6,583 nt of DNA from an uncultured Ruminococcus sp. (GTDB taxonomy: Bacteria; Bacillota_A; Clostridia; Oscillospirales; Ruminococcaceae), in NCBI GenBank assembly GCA_937880065.1, contig CALFMA010000668.1, positions 1 to 6,583 on the forward strand, in the 5' to 3' direction. Under the pieces are notes generated by a model that saw only the letters and a list, made by a program, of their open reading frames with translations, did no database searches and was not told the DNA's origin. This document shows, one piece after another, positions 1 through 5,878 of this stretch. The translations under genes were made by a program, and so were the position numbers. The stretch's first letter is position 1, and the number at the start of each line of letters is the position of its first letter.

Positions 1-111
1 ACAATGTTCCTTATTGAGAATGCAAGTAAGTTCTATAATTCTCTAAAGGTTTTTACAGTTGTTTTTGAAGTAAAATTATTATGTTTGGGGAATAAATAAC
101 GAGGTTAATGC

Positions 112-144
112 GAAAAAGCATGTATCAGGGGGCCAGTCATACAT
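112..144 (-). terminator. weak candidate terminator after the short paralog
   Basis: On the minus strand ATGTAT (144-139) can pair with ATACAT (125-120) around a 13-nt loop, followed by GCTTTTTCGC. The stem is only six AT-rich pairs and includes the stop codon of the gene at 137-433, so it would be a weak terminator. The phase and the T run fit termination of that gene, but chance is possible. Confidence 0.25.
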
Positions 145-433
145 AGAGAAGGAGAAACGGGTATGTAGCATTTGTAGGCTCGTTTTTTATGATGCTTATG
201 ATTTCCTCTGTATTTTTTGCTGACCAGCCATAATCACCGTTCAGGCTTCTGAGCACCTCCGGACAATACAGCTGTACTTTCACGAAGAAACCGCAGTCAA
301 TAAAAGCAATTTCGATGTTTCTGTAGTTGCACTCGTACCAATGTGCTTCTGTACCGTCAATCAGAAACTTGACATACGCATCAAAGAACATCTGGCAAGT
401 CTTTATCCACTGTGTCTTTTCGATATGCTCCAT
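137..433 (-). CDS. short paralog of the 247-residue protein, probably 3'-truncated
   Basis: I do not recognise this 98-residue family. Residues 9-82 align without gaps to residues 9-82 of the protein encoded at 866-1609, with about half the positions identical. Shared blocks are FFDAYV (16-21), DGT (26-28), IEI (40-42), LYCP (55-58) and SAK (71-73). The similarity stops at about residue 83. The last 15 residues are unrelated and run to a stop, which suggests that the 3' part was lost by a rearrangement near position 185. The start at 433 is supported by a strong AGGAGGT site (complement 439-445) five bases upstream. It has no signal peptide or membrane segment. It may be a vestigial copy or a functional single-module protein. 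Small duplicated genes like this are common among immunity-protein arrays, but no toxin is in view, so that role is only a guess. Confidence 0.6.
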   Translation of the reverse strand: MEHIEKTQWIKTCQMFFDAYVKFLIDGTEAHWYECNYRNIEIAFIDCGFFVKVQLYCPEVLRSLNGDYGWSAKNTEEIISIIKNEPTNATYPFLLLYV

Positions 434-474
434 ATAATACCTCCTGAAAGCAAGTCAAGGTTTTGGCTCTCTTC

Positions 475-480
475 ATTATA
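475..480 (-). promoter_or_regulatory. possible -10 box for the short paralog
   Basis: The complement of 475-480 reads TATAAT, about 40 nt upstream of the start at 433. The best -35 candidate at a 17-nt spacing (complement 498-503, TCGGAA) is poor and there is no TGn extension, so this call rests on the -10 hexamer alone. Confidence 0.3.
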
Positions 481-630
481 CTAATCAAAAACTTGAATTC
501 CGAAGATTCGGAGGGTCGAGCACGAAATTCTCTCTTTTGCACAAATTGACGGTGCTCAAAATATGCAGTATGTATAAGTGCTTCTTGAGGTGTGCTTTAC
601 TTTGGCTGTAATTATGATATATCACAGGGG

Positions 631-652
631 CATGGGGCGTTTCCGCCCCGTG
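631..652. other. very stable stem-loop with GAAA tetraloop, no U tract
   Basis: On the minus strand CACGGGGCG-GAAA-CGCCCCATG forms nine pairs (one G-T) capped by a GNRA-type tetraloop. It sits 5 nt after the stop codon at 657 of the upstream minus-strand frame. It is much more GC-rich than its surroundings. No T run follows (CCCCTGTG comes next), so it is not a standard intrinsic terminator. It could be a 3'-end-protecting or processing hairpin, or a remnant of a mobile element. Confidence 0.4.
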
Positions 653-656
653 TCAA

Positions 657-908
657 TTATATGAATTCCCATGCGAGTTCTTGAATTTTGTAAACCAGTT
701 CCTCGTATACTTCTTCTAACTCGTTATAATCACTATCCTTAGGAAGCTCTAATGAGCAAGTTTTGCCGGTTGTAAGACAACTGACAATAATATTGATGTA
801 TTTTTCCTTCTGATCGAATTGTATTCTGATAATCCTTTTATGGAGAGTGATGTATCTATCTGTTATTATTTTACTTTCCATAATTGACGAAGGACTAAAA
901 AAGGCCAT
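657..908 (-). CDS. -1-frame continuation (third module) of the gene at 866-1609
   Basis: This frame could encode 83 residues from the ATG at 906-908, or 74 from the ATG at 879-881. Neither start has a Shine-Dalgarno sequence, and both lie inside the 3' end of the upstream gene. The protein pattern resembles the second module of the 247-residue protein: LHKRIIRIQF here against LHNRRFHIYI there, then TCSLEL against SCSMFI, then an acidic helix ending YKIQEL against SLIQDM. I infer that it is the third module of the same protein, reached by a -1 shift at 896-902, giving a fused product of about 317 residues. It could instead be the broken end of a pseudogene, or less likely an independent overlapping gene. 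Confidence 0.5.
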   Translation of the reverse strand: MAFFSPSSIMESKIITDRYITLHKRIIRIQFDQKEKYINIIVSCLTTGKTCSLELPKDSDYNELEEVYEELVYKIQELAWEFI

Positions 909-1609
909 CTGAATATATATCGCCTATGTTTTGTCTCCAAGCCTATTAAGGCTTCTCTTATAAGCTCATGTTCTCTTGTGGAATCTGAGATACAGAACTC
1001 TGCAATCTCTGGTTCCAAAGACATATCCTGAATTAGACTAACAAGGTCATCAAGATAATCTTCTGTTTGAGAAATGAACATTGAACAAGATAAATTTGTA
1101 TCGAAACAGTAAATATCGACAACTACAGAGCTGTAGGTATCCCACAAAGCGTCTGGATAAATATATATATGAAAACGACGATTATGAAGATTTAGAATAA
1201 AGCTTACTTCGCCGATACCTTTCCAGTATTCCGCACAATCGTTCTCGTAGCAAAGACCAACCTTTTGTACAAGCAACTCTCTCAACTTTTTATGCTCTTC
1301 TTCCAAATCGAATGTATTTATTTCGTAATTCTCCAAATCCTCGACATTTAGTGCGAGCCAAAGAATCATCCTTATAATTTCTTTTGTATATTTAGCTGAA
1401 CCGTCATAGTACCCAAGCATTGCCTTAAAAGTGCTGGGGCAATATAGCTCGACGGAAGTATAACTAACATGATCAAAAAAATAGATTTCTATTTTCCTGC
1501 CGTTATGTTCTATTAAATGTTCTGATGTCCCATCAAGTCGGAAATTGACATATGCATCGAAGAATTCTCCACATACCTTTACCCAAGCTTCGCCTGAAAA
1601 ATATTCCAT
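866..1609 (-). CDS. uncharacterised multi-module cytosolic protein, frame-shifted at its 3' end
   Basis: This 247-residue product belongs to no family I can name. Residues 1-85 form a first module: FFDAYV 16-21, DGT 26-28, IEIYFF 40-45, VELYCP 53-58, GYYDGSAKYT 66-75 and a helix to 82. Residues 100-200 look like a divergent second module (LHNRRFHIYIY 141-151, CSMFIS 175-180, then an acidic helix). Residues 210-230 start the linker helix of a third. The last ten codons after F237 appear to be out-of-frame sequence, because the third module continues in the -1 frame. There is no signal peptide or membrane span, so it is probably cytosolic. The start at 1609 is well supported by GGAGGA (complement 1615-1620). 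The truncated paralog lies 430 bp downstream, so duplication within the locus is likely. An immunity-like or regulatory role would be speculation. Confidence 0.75.
   Translation of the reverse strand: MEYFSGEAWVKVCGEFFDAYVNFRLDGTSEHLIEHNGRKIEIYFFDHVSYTSVELYCPSTFKAMLGYYDGSAKYTKEIIRMILWLALNVEDLENYEINTFDLEEEHKKLRELLVQKVGLCYENDCAEYWKGIGEVSFILNLHNRRFHIYIYPDALWDTYSSVVVDIYCFDTNLSCSMFISQTEDYLDDLVSLIQDMSLEPEIAEFCISDSTREHELIREALIGLETKHRRYIFRWPFLVLRQLWKVK
896..902 (-). other. U UUU UUA heptamer in slippery phase
   Basis: Read on the minus strand, the zero frame is CCT TTT TTA, giving the heptamer T TTT TTA in X XXY YYZ phase. A -1 slip reads TTT TTT AGT and enters the frame that runs to 657. Twelve bases downstream, TTATGGA (883-877) can pair with TCCATAA (844-838) across a 32-nt loop, which is a weak and rather distant stimulator. 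A one-base loss in the T run would give the same pattern. Confidence 0.45.
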
Positions 1610-1652
1610 ACACTTCCTCCTACTGGAAAAATGCCATTTGTTCCTCTCTATG

Positions 1653-1681
1653 GTTATATTATATCACACCTATAGTGACAA
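1653..1681 (-). promoter_or_regulatory. promoter of the 247-residue gene
   Basis: The complement of 1658-1667 reads TGTGATATAAT, a complete Gram-positive extended -10 (TRTGnTATAAT), about 50 nt upstream of the start at 1609. No good -35 lies at 17 nt from it. An overlapping alternative is TTGTCA (complement 1676-1681), a 17-nt spacer and TATAAC (complement 1653-1658). Either one would place transcription start near 1645-1652. Confidence 0.55.
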
Positions 1682-1689
1682 ATTTGTCA
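1676..1689. promoter_or_regulatory. 14-bp perfect palindrome, candidate operator
   Basis: TGACAAATTTGTCA is its own reverse complement. It lies immediately upstream of the extended -10 of the gene starting at 1609 and covers its possible -35 (TTGTCA). This is where a dimeric repressor would bind. The position and symmetry are seen directly; the function is inferred. Confidence 0.4.
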
Positions 1690-1760
1690 TTTTGCTTTAC
1701 AGTCGCTATCCATCTATTTACAGGCAATTATCTGAGGTTTGACTATTTTGATTATTCTAT

Positions 1761-1812
1761 AAAACAAAAGGCACCGCCGTACAAAAGCAAAATTTCTTTG
1801 CATGGCAATGCC
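1761..1812 (-). terminator. Rho-independent terminator of the LRR-WYL operon
   Basis: Directly after the WYL stop codon, minus-strand GGCATTGCC (1812-1804) pairs over nine positions, including two G-U pairs, with GGCGGTGCC (1778-1770). TTTTGTTTT follows (1769-1761). The 25-nt loop holds an inner GCAAA/TTTGC helix. It separates this operon from the 247-residue gene downstream. Confidence 0.7.
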
Positions 1813-2913
1813 TTAAATTTCTTTGCTGTATTTTTCGTATGCTTTGGCAATATCATCCTTCAATCTTTGTCTGAGCGACCTCGGAGAAATGACCTCAACA
1901 AAATCGAAGAAACGTCTTGCCCAAATAAGCATATTATCAAATGTGCTTTCTACTGCAACTGTAAGTGATGCCTCTTTTTTATCATGAGATAGAATCCGAT
2001 AATCATCACCAAAGAAATCGACTATTTCAGTTATCGCCCATTCGGGACATCTGAAAAGGATCGTTTCAGTTTTTCCGCTCCACATCATTCTATGAGTGCT
2101 GATATATTTCTTCATATCTGTATTTATAGTAACGTCAGCAATTCTTGATTCAGGAAAGTAAACTGGATCGTCAATTATCTCTACCTCGCTCATTCGGTCT
2201 ATCCTGTAATTGCTTATCCTGTCAGGTTCCTTATCAGCATAAGTTCTTCTGCATACAAGATAATAGAAACCATCATTAAAAACAGTTCTGTAAGGATTTA
2301 CGATATAAGTTTTCTCATTGCCGTTTTCATCCTTTTCATTCAGTAGTTTTCCATCAAGTGTACGGCTCAAGCGAACGAACCGAATCTGTTTTTTGCAAAT
2401 TATAGCTTCATGTATCACTTTCAAATTTCTCATCAGTTCATTGACCATTACCTTTGGATTAGTGGTTTTGTTTAAGAGGTATGGTTTATAATCAGAGAGA
2501 AAGCCTTTCGAGGTAAGCGTCAGAAGCTTATTGATAAGTTCAACACGTTCCTTTTTGACTATGTATTCGCATGAGCTAACCATGTCAATAAGGTATCTCA
2601 GCTCGTGATCGCTGAATATATGCTCAATACGGATATTTGTCTTGGTATTTCCATTTCCAGTTTTAGCGCTGATGACATCGTATTTACATTTGCCGAACAG
2701 GTCACTTTTATGATCAAGGAATTTTATTATCGTTTCAAGATTTCTGTCAAGAGTCCTGACATTGATGCTGCGTGATTTACCGAATTCAGATGTTATCAGT
2801 TCAAGCAGCCTGTTCTTTTCAAGCGTATGGTTCGCATCGGAATACTTCAACAAGACATACAATACCATAAGCTTTGCATCAGTGATATAGCCTTTACTCG
2901 ACTTATCGGACAT
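1813..2913 (-). CDS. WYL-domain transcriptional regulator
   Basis: This 366-residue protein has the standard layout of a WYL regulator. An N-terminal winged-helix DNA-binding region (about residues 9-95) includes a recognition-helix-like stretch around 49-60. A linker of helices (100-170) follows, then the WYL beta-barrel (about 165-250) with YIVNPYR at 203-209, DGFYYLV at 214-220 and the conserved arginines of YRIDRM (236-241). A WCX dimerisation domain (about 283-360) carries WARRFFDFVEVISP at 331-344 near its end. WYL proteins sense ligands, often nucleic acid or nucleotides, and control DNA-repair, stress or phage-defence genes; in Ruminococcus some also act with CRISPR-Cas13d. No CRISPR is seen here. 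The start at 2913 has AGGAG (complement 2923-2927) nine bases upstream, inside the end of the LRR gene, so translation is probably coupled. Autoregulation of the operon is a reasonable inference. Confidence 0.88.
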   Translation of the reverse strand: MSDKSSKGYITDAKLMVLYVLLKYSDANHTLEKNRLLELITSEFGKSRSINVRTLDRNLETIIKFLDHKSDLFGKCKYDVISAKTGNGNTKTNIRIEHIFSDHELRYLIDMVSSCEYIVKKERVELINKLLTLTSKGFLSDYKPYLLNKTTNPKVMVNELMRNLKVIHEAIICKKQIRFVRLSRTLDGKLLNEKDENGNEKTYIVNPYRTVFNDGFYYLVCRRTYADKEPDRISNYRIDRMSEVEIIDDPVYFPESRIADVTINTDMKKYISTHRMMWSGKTETILFRCPEWAITEIVDFFGDDYRILSHDKKEASLTVAVESTFDNMLIWARRFFDFVEVISPRSLRQRLKDDIAKAYEKYSKEI

Positions 2914-2919
2914 GGGGTA

Positions 2920-3606
2920 TCACTCCTGTTTTAGATTAGTGCAGCCCTCAAAGACGTTATTACCTATTTCTGTTACTGAATCTGGAATAGTCACAGATGT
3001 TAAACTGATACATCCAGAGAATACATCATCGCCTATATGTGTAACTGAACTCGGAATTATAACTTCTTTAAGATTCGTGCAGTTGCAAAAAGCTGAGTCT
3101 TCAATACTTGTAACAGAATCAGGAATAGTGATTGAAGTCAGTTTTACACAGGTTGCAAACACACAGCCCTCAATGCTTTTTAACGATCTGGATAAGAATA
3201 CTTCCTTCAATTCTTGGCATAATTCAAATACATCAGGTTCTATAGTTATCACCGAATCTGGAATAACGAGTTTTTCAAAACCATTGTTAATAAATGCTCT
3301 TTCACCTATCTTTACTAAGGAATCAGGGAAATCAATCTCTTTCAGCGATTCACAATCCTGAAATGCTAACGCTTTGATCTCTTTCAAAGATTTTGACAAA
3401 GTTATTTTTTCTAACTCGAGGCATTCCATGAATGCACCATATCCTATTACAGTTACAGAATCTGGAAGGACGACCTCCTCAACAAGGCTGTCAGCAAATG
3501 CCTTTTCACCGATAATCTTTACTGTATCCGGTATAACTACTTTTGTATCATCTCCGGTATATTTTACTAAAACTCCATTTACGATCTCCATATCATTCTT
3601 ATTCAT
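2920..3606 (-). CDS. BspA-type (LRR_5) leucine-rich repeat protein, intracellular
   Basis: The 228-residue product consists of a short cap (residues 1-20, containing NGVLVKYTG) followed by nine 22-23-residue repeats of the LRR_5 type. The consensus is LxxVxIPDSVTxIGxxAFxxCxx, and the repeats run from about residue 21 to 224. Repeats 3 and 6 have LSKSL or LSRSL in place of IPDSV. It stops four residues into a tenth repeat. There is no signal peptide, membrane span or cell-wall anchor, unlike the large secreted BspA proteins, so it is probably a cytosolic protein-binding scaffold. It is the first gene of an operon with the WYL regulator. The start at 3606 follows AAAGGAG (complement 3618-3624) after an 11-nt gap, slightly long; the next ATG, at residue 6, has no ribosome site. 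The partner it binds is unknown; the WYL protein itself is an obvious candidate. Confidence 0.85.
   Translation of the reverse strand: MNKNDMEIVNGVLVKYTGDDTKVVIPDTVKIIGEKAFADSLVEEVVLPDSVTVIGYGAFMECLELEKITLSKSLKEIKALAFQDCESLKEIDFPDSLVKIGERAFINNGFEKLVIPDSVITIEPDVFELCQELKEVFLSRSLKSIEGCVFATCVKLTSITIPDSVTSIEDSAFCNCTNLKEVIIPSSVTHIGDDVFSGCISLTSVTIPDSVTEIGNNVFEGCTNLKQE
2923..2927 (-). promoter_or_regulatory. ribosome binding site of the WYL gene inside the LRR gene
   Basis: AGGAG is made by the last two LRR codons (CAG GAG) just before its TGA stop. It lies nine bases from the WYL ATG. This fixes the WYL start and implies translational coupling. Confidence 0.7.
2935..3545 (-). repeat. degenerate 66-69-bp tandem coding repeats (LRR units)
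   Basis: The nine LRR_5 units are visible in the DNA as a recurring ATTCCAGATTC-like block (CCTGATTC in other copies) on the minus strand, at roughly 69-bp spacing. The last three units to be translated (plus positions about 2935-3140) are the most alike. This suggests that repeat number can change by recombination. Confidence 0.6.
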
Positions 3607-3633
3607 AATGTATACAACTCCTTTACATGATCG

Positions 3634-3649
3634 TTAACATCTTTGTTAA
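3634..3649. promoter_or_regulatory. inverted repeat in the LRR-WYL leader, candidate operator
   Basis: TTAACA-TCTT-TGTTAA is a perfect 6-bp inverted repeat with a 4-bp centre. It lies about 10-25 nt downstream of the predicted transcription start of the LRR-WYL operon. Binding there would block the operon, as expected for autoregulation by the dimeric WYL protein. The assignment to WYL is inference. Confidence 0.35.
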
Positions 3650-3666
3650 ACTTACTTGTTGTTGAT

Positions 3667-3695
3667 ATTATATCACAATTAAACATATTTTTCAA
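3667..3695 (-). promoter_or_regulatory. promoter of the LRR-WYL operon
   Basis: On the minus strand TTGAAA (complement 3690-3695), a 17-nt spacer and TATAAT (complement 3667-3672) are preceded by TGTGA, making a full extended -10. The leader to the ATG at 3606 is about 55 nt. Confidence 0.75.
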
Positions 3696-3746
3696 TAGTT
3701 TTGTGATGAATTTCTCTGACTTTTTCAATTAGTTCTCTAAAATTCC

Positions 3747-3775
3747 TTGACAAACAAATATAAATGCGTTATACT
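3747..3775 (+). promoter_or_regulatory. promoter of the alpha/beta hydrolase gene
   Basis: TTGACA (3747-3752), a 17-nt spacer and TATACT (3770-3775) form a near-consensus sigma-A promoter. It diverges from the LRR-WYL promoter 50 bp away. The transcript leader is about 100 nt and contains AAGAATT (3802-3808) and AATTCTT (3831-3837), which could pair. Confidence 0.75.
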
Positions 3776-3884
3776 GAATTCACATTAATTACTAATCCGT
3801 GAAGAATTAAGTATATTATTGAGATATTGCAATTCTTTTAAACGTGAATATGTAATGAAAAATTCTCCTTAAAGGAAACATAAA

Positions 3885-4682
3885 ATGATAAAAAGGGAAA
3901 AAACAATGGAAACATTCAGATTAATCTTAAAAATCTTGATGTGGTTTTTAATAATAGGATTTTCATGTAACTTTATTATGCAGACTATCAGCTATACATT
4001 TTATAAAAATGCCAAAAAAATTGCTGATATATCATACAAACCGCAATTTATTCAATTCAGCGATAAACTGACAGGCTATGGTTACAATCTTGACATTCCA
4101 TCTGACAGCGTTATTTTATTCTTTGGTGGTTCAAACTATATTGCATACAATTCTGTTGCTTCATATTCCAGCAAATTCAATTGTCCTTTTATTTCAGCTG
4201 ACTACTATGGAACGCAGGACAGTAAAGGCAAAATGAATCTGAAATCTATGCAGCAAACTGCTACTGATATGTACGACTGGGCAAAAAAAGAATATCCAAA
4301 AGCTAAAATTGTAATTATGGGACATAGCTATGGAGCAGGAATAGCCACATATCTTTCAAGCGTAAGGAAAACTCATAGCCTGATTATAGCGGCTGGTTAT
4401 CGTGATCTCTCTGATTTATACAACAAAATTATACCTATTTTCCACGGACCACTGAAAGTTTTCATTTCAAATAACATTCAAGCATCGAAATATGCACAAA
4501 GTGTTTCTTGCCCTGTATATGTTATAGGCTCAGATGCTGATAAAACCTTAGACGCTTCACTACAAGAAAAAGTAACTGGTTGCTTTAATAATTCTGAAAT
4601 CAGAATTTTCAAAAATATCAATCACGAAAATTATTTTATAACTGATGAAGTTCTTGATTATGTAAAATCTAAAATGAAGTAG
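3885..4682 (+). CDS. membrane-anchored alpha/beta hydrolase
   Basis: This 265-residue protein has one N-terminal hydrophobic segment (about residues 13-37, no clear cleavage site), which should anchor it in the membrane. An alpha/beta-hydrolase fold follows: an oxyanion-hole strand VILFFGGSN (76-84), the nucleophile elbow GHSYGAG (146-152) with Ser148, an acid loop GSDADKTLD (215-223) with Asp217 or Asp219, and His247 in INHENYF. The triad is therefore complete and the enzyme is probably an active esterase, lipase or peptidase-like hydrolase; its substrate is not visible. With the basic N-terminus inside, the catalytic domain would face outward. Two starts are possible: 3885 (AAAGGA at 3871-3876) and 3906 (AGGG at 3894-3897). 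The gene stands alone between its own promoter and terminator. Confidence 0.8.
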   Translation: MIKREKTMETFRLILKILMWFLIIGFSCNFIMQTISYTFYKNAKKIADISYKPQFIQFSDKLTGYGYNLDIPSDSVILFFGGSNYIAYNSVASYSSKFNCPFISADYYGTQDSKGKMNLKSMQQTATDMYDWAKKEYPKAKIVIMGHSYGAGIATYLSSVRKTHSLIIAAGYRDLSDLYNKIIPIFHGPLKVFISNNIQASKYAQSVSCPVYVIGSDADKTLDASLQEKVTGCFNNSEIRIFKNINHENYFITDEVLDYVKSKMK

Positions 4683-4752
4683 ATTCAAATAGATACTTCT
4701 GATAAGCAGAAAACCTGCTCCACAAACCTATGCTAAAAATGAATATATAAAG

Positions 4753-4800
4753 AAATCCCACTGCATAGCACCTTTTATGCTATACGGTGGGATTTTATTT
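4753..4800 (+). terminator. strong Rho-independent terminator
   Basis: AAATCCCACTG (4753-4763) and ATAGCA (4765-4770) pair with TGCTAT (4778-4783) and CGGTGGGATTT (4785-4795), with one C-A mismatch and a CCTTTTA loop. TTTATTT follows. The stem is 17 pairs long. An A-rich 5' flank (AAAGAAA) gives partial bidirectionality. Confidence 0.88.
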
Positions 4801-4924
4801 ACTGCATTATGATGATTAATTTTTAACCAATTATAAAAAATGATTTCATTATATTCTTGATAATTCTTAAAGAAAAATAATTTCAGTTACATTCCTGACA
4901 TAACAAATTTTTTTCAAAAACATA

Positions 4925-4953
4925 TTGACATTTCTGTTATTCCATGATATACT
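4925..4953 (+). promoter_or_regulatory. promoter of the half-hsdS operon
   Basis: TTGACA (4925-4930), a 17-nt spacer and TATACT (4948-4953), preceded by TGA, form an extended -10 promoter. The hexamers are identical to those of the hydrolase promoter. Transcription should start near 4960, giving a leader of about 44 nt. Confidence 0.8.
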
Positions 4954-5003
4954 ATAATCACAAAGTTACATTTCACCCAAAACAAAAATAAGCTGGAGGA
5001 ATT

Positions 5004-5573
5004 ATGAAGTTAAATAAAATTGCTTCTGTTAGAACCGGTCTTGTATTATCTCGTAAAGAATCAAAAAATAGTGATGATGGTTACGAATACAGGCAATTAA
5101 ATCTAAAGGCTGTTTCTGATAATGCTATAGATTTAGAACATACTATAAAGTTTTATGCCACAGAGAAACTCTCAGAAAACTATCTCACTCAATCAGGAGA
5201 TGTGATTGTTAAGACATCAGATCCATATACAGCTGTATACATTAAAGAGGAATATGCAGGGCTTGTTATACCATCTCATTTTGTAATAATTCGTGTGGAT
5301 GAAAGCGTAGTGTTACCAAAATACATCGCCTGGTATTTAAATAAAGAACGAATAAAAAAGGATTTCCGCATGAGTTGTACAGGAACATTAAAACAAATCA
5401 AACCAAGTACAATTGCTGAAACGGAAATCAAATTGCCGACACTTGAACGGCAAAAACAGGTTGTTGACTTGTATGATATTTCCCAGTCGGAAATAAAACT
5501 GCTTGAAAAATTACTTGAGCAGAAAAAAACGTATTACAAATCGCTGATAAATAAAGTCAATAAAATAAAGTAG
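5004..5573 (+). CDS. hsdS: half-size type I restriction specificity (HsdS-like) subunit
   Basis: HsdS proteins choose the DNA sequence recognised by type I restriction-modification enzymes and normally carry two target-recognition domains and two helices (about 400 residues). This one has 189 residues: one recognition domain (about 1-145) and one C-terminal coiled-coil helix (about 148-189). The opening KLNKIASVRTG is typical of the family. So is the block TGTLKQIKPSTIAETEIKLP (126-145), which joins the domain to the helix. It looks complete, not truncated, because it has its own promoter, a GGAGG site (4995-4999) and both ends of the fold. Such single-domain subunits can dimerise and read a palindromic site. 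No HsdM or HsdR gene is in the window, so partners must lie elsewhere or be lost. A small helical gene follows 14 nt downstream. Confidence 0.8.
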   Translation: MKLNKIASVRTGLVLSRKESKNSDDGYEYRQLNLKAVSDNAIDLEHTIKFYATEKLSENYLTQSGDVIVKTSDPYTAVYIKEEYAGLVIPSHFVIIRVDESVVLPKYIAWYLNKERIKKDFRMSCTGTLKQIKPSTIAETEIKLPTLERQKQVVDLYDISQSEIKLLEKLLEQKKTYYKSLINKVNKIK

Positions 5574-5574
5574 A

Positions 5575-5580
5575 AAGAGG
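5575..5580 (+). promoter_or_regulatory. ribosome binding site that fixes the second start
   Basis: AAGAGG ends one base before the first ATG (5582) but seven bases before the second (5588). The second ATG is therefore the likelier start of the small helical gene. Confidence 0.6.
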
Positions 5581-5587
5581 TATGTTT

Positions 5588-5878
5588 ATGATTAATATTG
5601 ATGATGTATACGCATATTTAAGCGAACATGAACCTGATATAGCAAATTCTATTTGTTATGCATCAGAATGGTTGTTATCTAAAATCGATGACGCAATAGA
5701 AGCATTAAAAGAACGTAGAATAGTTGCAGCATCAAATGACAATGACGAAGAATACGAACAACTAACAAACTACAGAGATAGATTAAAAGAATACAAAAAA
5801 GATATCAATAAATATTTAAACTACACAAGAAACAATTCTATTGATGAAAATGATAATATTATTGAAATATATATCTAA
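5588..5878 (+). CDS. small helical protein co-transcribed with half-hsdS, 3' end probably replaced
   Basis: I do not recognise this protein of about 96 residues (98 from the ATG at 5582). It is acidic at the start (INIDDVYAYLSEHEPD), then strongly helical. Long charged amphipathic stretches, ALKERR and YRDRLKEYKKDINKYL among them, suggest a helical hairpin or coiled coil. It follows the specificity subunit by 14 nt and must share its promoter, so a role as a partner or modulator of that subunit is plausible but unproven. The last eight residues are encoded by DNA that on the opposite strand codes for PHP-domain residues 135-142. The natural C-terminus was therefore probably lost at a junction near 5850, and the present stop is accidental. 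Confidence 0.55.
   Translation: MINIDDVYAYLSEHEPDIANSICYASEWLLSKIDDAIEALKERRIVAASNDNDEEYEQLTNYRDRLKEYKKDINKYLNYTRNNSIDENDNIIEIYI

Larger units (their letters stand above)
4683..5003 (+). other. intergenic region between hydrolase and hsdS genes
   Basis: This 321-nt AT-rich gap holds the hydrolase terminator (4753-4800), a minor AGCAG/CTGCT hairpin (about 4705-4719) and the hsdS promoter (4925-4953). A 9-bp direct repeat, AGTTACATT, occurs at 4885-4893 and 4964-4973, on either side of that promoter. I see no open reading frame of note and no RNA gene. Confidence 0.5.

Noticed and set aside
1..99. Plus-strand open frame ending at 99 (about 32 codons)
   Set aside because: Too short, cut by the window edge, with no recognisable motif and no clear coding signal.
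657..908. Independent 83-residue gene starting at 908
   Set aside because: It has no ribosome site, starts inside the preceding gene and resembles a module of that gene, so a shifted continuation is preferred.
1545..1968. Plus-strand open frames over the start of the modular gene and the end of the WYL gene
   Set aside because: They are antisense to well-supported genes and have no ribosome site. They also read through the WYL terminator, and the protein looks non-coding.
2935..3545. CRISPR-like or satellite repeat array
   Set aside because: The spacing reflects 23-codon protein repeats in one open frame. The units are degenerate and there are no spacers.
2912..3637. Plus-strand open frames opposite the LRR gene
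   Set aside because: Their serine- and threonine-rich repeats are the mirror of the LRR codons. The minus strand has the clear repeat protein.
4953..4958. TATAAT as the -10 of the hsdS promoter
   Set aside because: It is 22 nt from the TTGACA. The overlapping TATACT at 4948 has the ideal 17 nt and a TGn extension.
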